A DNA stretch of 64,000 bases from Glandiceps talaboti (taxonomy: Eukaryota; Hemichordata; Enteropneusta; Spengelidae), in the NCBI RefSeq assembly GCF_964340395.1, contig NC_135553.1:27013449-27077448 (forward strand), written 5' to 3'. The notes under the pieces were generated by a model. It searched no databases. It was not told the origin of the DNA and saw only the letters and a program-made list of their open reading frames with translations. Both the position numbers and the translations under genes were made by a program. Positions 62,648-64,000 of the stretch are shown piece after piece (the stretch's first letter is position 1; every line of letters starts with the position of its first letter).

Positions 62648-63319
62648 AGGCCTGGTTACCCAGGGCAACACATGAAGCAATTCGCTACATGCGACGAGGC
62701 TAGCAACTATGACTCAGTGCGTACACGAAGCAACTAATTGTTTCGCGAGTCGCAAGGCAAACTGTTGCACATGCATAGACATATAAAGGTTACAGGTCTA
62801 TGAAGGTCAAGTCTTCTAGCAGCTAGTAATTCAGAAGTAAAGTTATAAAATTGCTGAAAACTTGTAAATGTACAGATAGTAAAACTATATTCAATTCGAA
62901 GTTTGTTCTGGTGATGTTGATCTTTCCACTGTTGCTGCAGTGATGTTGATCTTTCCGCCATTGCTATGGTGATGTTGATCTTTCCGCTGTTGCTACTTGC
63001 ATTCAAGTTAGGACTAAAATGAGTCAGCAGCGATCATGCATTCATAAATGTTGTTTACCAGTGATAAGTGGTACTTGTGGTGATAAATCAACATTTTATC
63101 TAAAATCTTGCCAAAAATAGAATATTTATACTAAATATGTGGCAGCAACTCGAGAAGCAACTTGCGACAAGTTATGGAAAATGTAACATGTCAGATTCCT
63201 TGCAAAACACCTAGTGATGTCGCAAGGTCCTGCAATTATGTTCATACAGGAGGAAATTCATTGCATGTGACGAATTGCTTAGTGCATTGCTCATTGAGTT
63301 GCCTTGTGTAACTGGGCCT
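62648..63319. mobile_element. PIF/Harbinger-like MITE, 672 bp
   Basis: Ends AGGCCTGGTTACCCAGGGCA and its counterpart TGCCTTGTGTAACTGGGCCT-like, with TAA on both sides (62645-62647 and 63320-63322). AGGCC-type ends with TAA target duplication are typical of PIF/Harbinger. Inside are three imperfect GTGATGTTGATCTTTCC units. No transposase. Confidence 0.8.
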
Positions 63320-63734
63320 TAATAGAGGATTATTATTATTATTTATATTAAAATGAAAGTCATATCATGATCCTGTAGTAGATATGATGACAAATCTACT
63401 ACTTAGTGTTAAAAAAAAAATAACACTTAAATTTGATTGGCATATAAAATTCTATGTCTTAATATCTTTCTCTTAAAAATGATATACAATTTCCTATCTT
63501 TGAAAGTACATTGTATTTTATTTCATTTCCATCATAACAATACACTTACTTTGTCAGTACATTGTCAAATGAATCACACACAAAAAAGGAGAACTTTGCA
63601 CCTGCACATTGTAATTTAAATGATTGACTTTTGACTCTAGATCTAAGGCTCTCAACAATCTACCTAGTGGTACCTATAGTTCCAATACCTGGACTCTCTC
63701 ACAGCCTTCAATGAATTGCAATGTAGTTTATAGT

Positions 63735-64000
63735 TACCAGGCCTATCTATAGGGTTGTTGGTTTACCAGGCCTATCTATAGGGTTGTTGGTTTACCAGGC
63801 CTATCTATAGGGTTGTTGGTTTACCAGGCCTATCTATAGGGTTGTTGGTTTACCAGGCCTATCTATAGGGTTGTTGGTTTACCAGGCCTATCTATAGGGT
63901 TGTTGGTTTACCAGGCCTATCTATAGGGTTGTTGGTTTACCAGGCCTATCTATAGGGTTGTTGGTTTACCAGGCCTATCTATAGGGTTGTTGGTTTACCA
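63735..64000. repeat. 29-bp minisatellite running off the window
   Basis: Nine or more near-identical copies of GTTTACCAGGCCTATCTATA, then GGGTTGTTG. The far end is outside the window. Confidence 0.97.

Noticed and set aside
1-64000. tRNA, rRNA or other structural RNA genes
   Set aside because: I saw no tRNA B-box with cloverleaf or rRNA-like segment by eye; a covariance-model scan would be needed to exclude small ncRNAs.

Overview
The window is animal (metazoan) nuclear DNA: AT-rich, with widely spaced small exons, GT-AG introns and very abundant minisatellites and short DNA transposons. Nothing is bacterial: no operons, ribosome binding sites or phage genes. The gene family and the repeats suggest a non-vertebrate animal, probably marine; the sequence does not let me choose a phylum.

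I can support one protein-coding gene, on the minus strand, spanning about 10471-59591. It is a Caskin (CASK-interacting scaffold protein): two SAM domains in tandem, a very large exon coding for a proline/glutamine-rich region with repeated T-I/V-K-R motifs, and the family's acidic C-terminal helix. I reconstructed 15 coding exons by hand; every splice junction keeps the reading frame and the total is 4230 nt, 1409 codons plus stop. Exons 5-15 are firm. Exons 1-4 are short and rest on splice signals and phase. No ankyrin repeats or SH3 domain, which head vertebrate Caskins, are seen in the window.

Layout by coordinate: 1-5.8 kb, foldback elements, one nested inside another, and a 2.6-kb array of a 22-bp unit. 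5.8-10.3 kb, downstream of the gene, mostly unique with a second copy of a large repeat. 10.3-15.6 kb, exons 15 to 12. 15.6-27.5 kb, exons 11 to 7 among arrays and two inverted-repeat transposons. 27.5-46 kb, exons 6 to 4 in long introns full of arrays. 46-59.6 kb, introns 3 to 1 with three small exons. 59.6-64 kb, upstream flank with a PIF/Harbinger-like MITE and a 29-bp array that runs off the end.

The most unusual aspect is how the tandem arrays relate to the gene. Roughly a quarter of the window is minisatellite (my estimate). Several arrays touch splice sites: one has multiplied the branch-point segment of the last intron, one has duplicated a splice donor, and one has triplicated the stop codon with its AATAAA signal. 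I found no rRNA, tRNA, CRISPR or viral genes.
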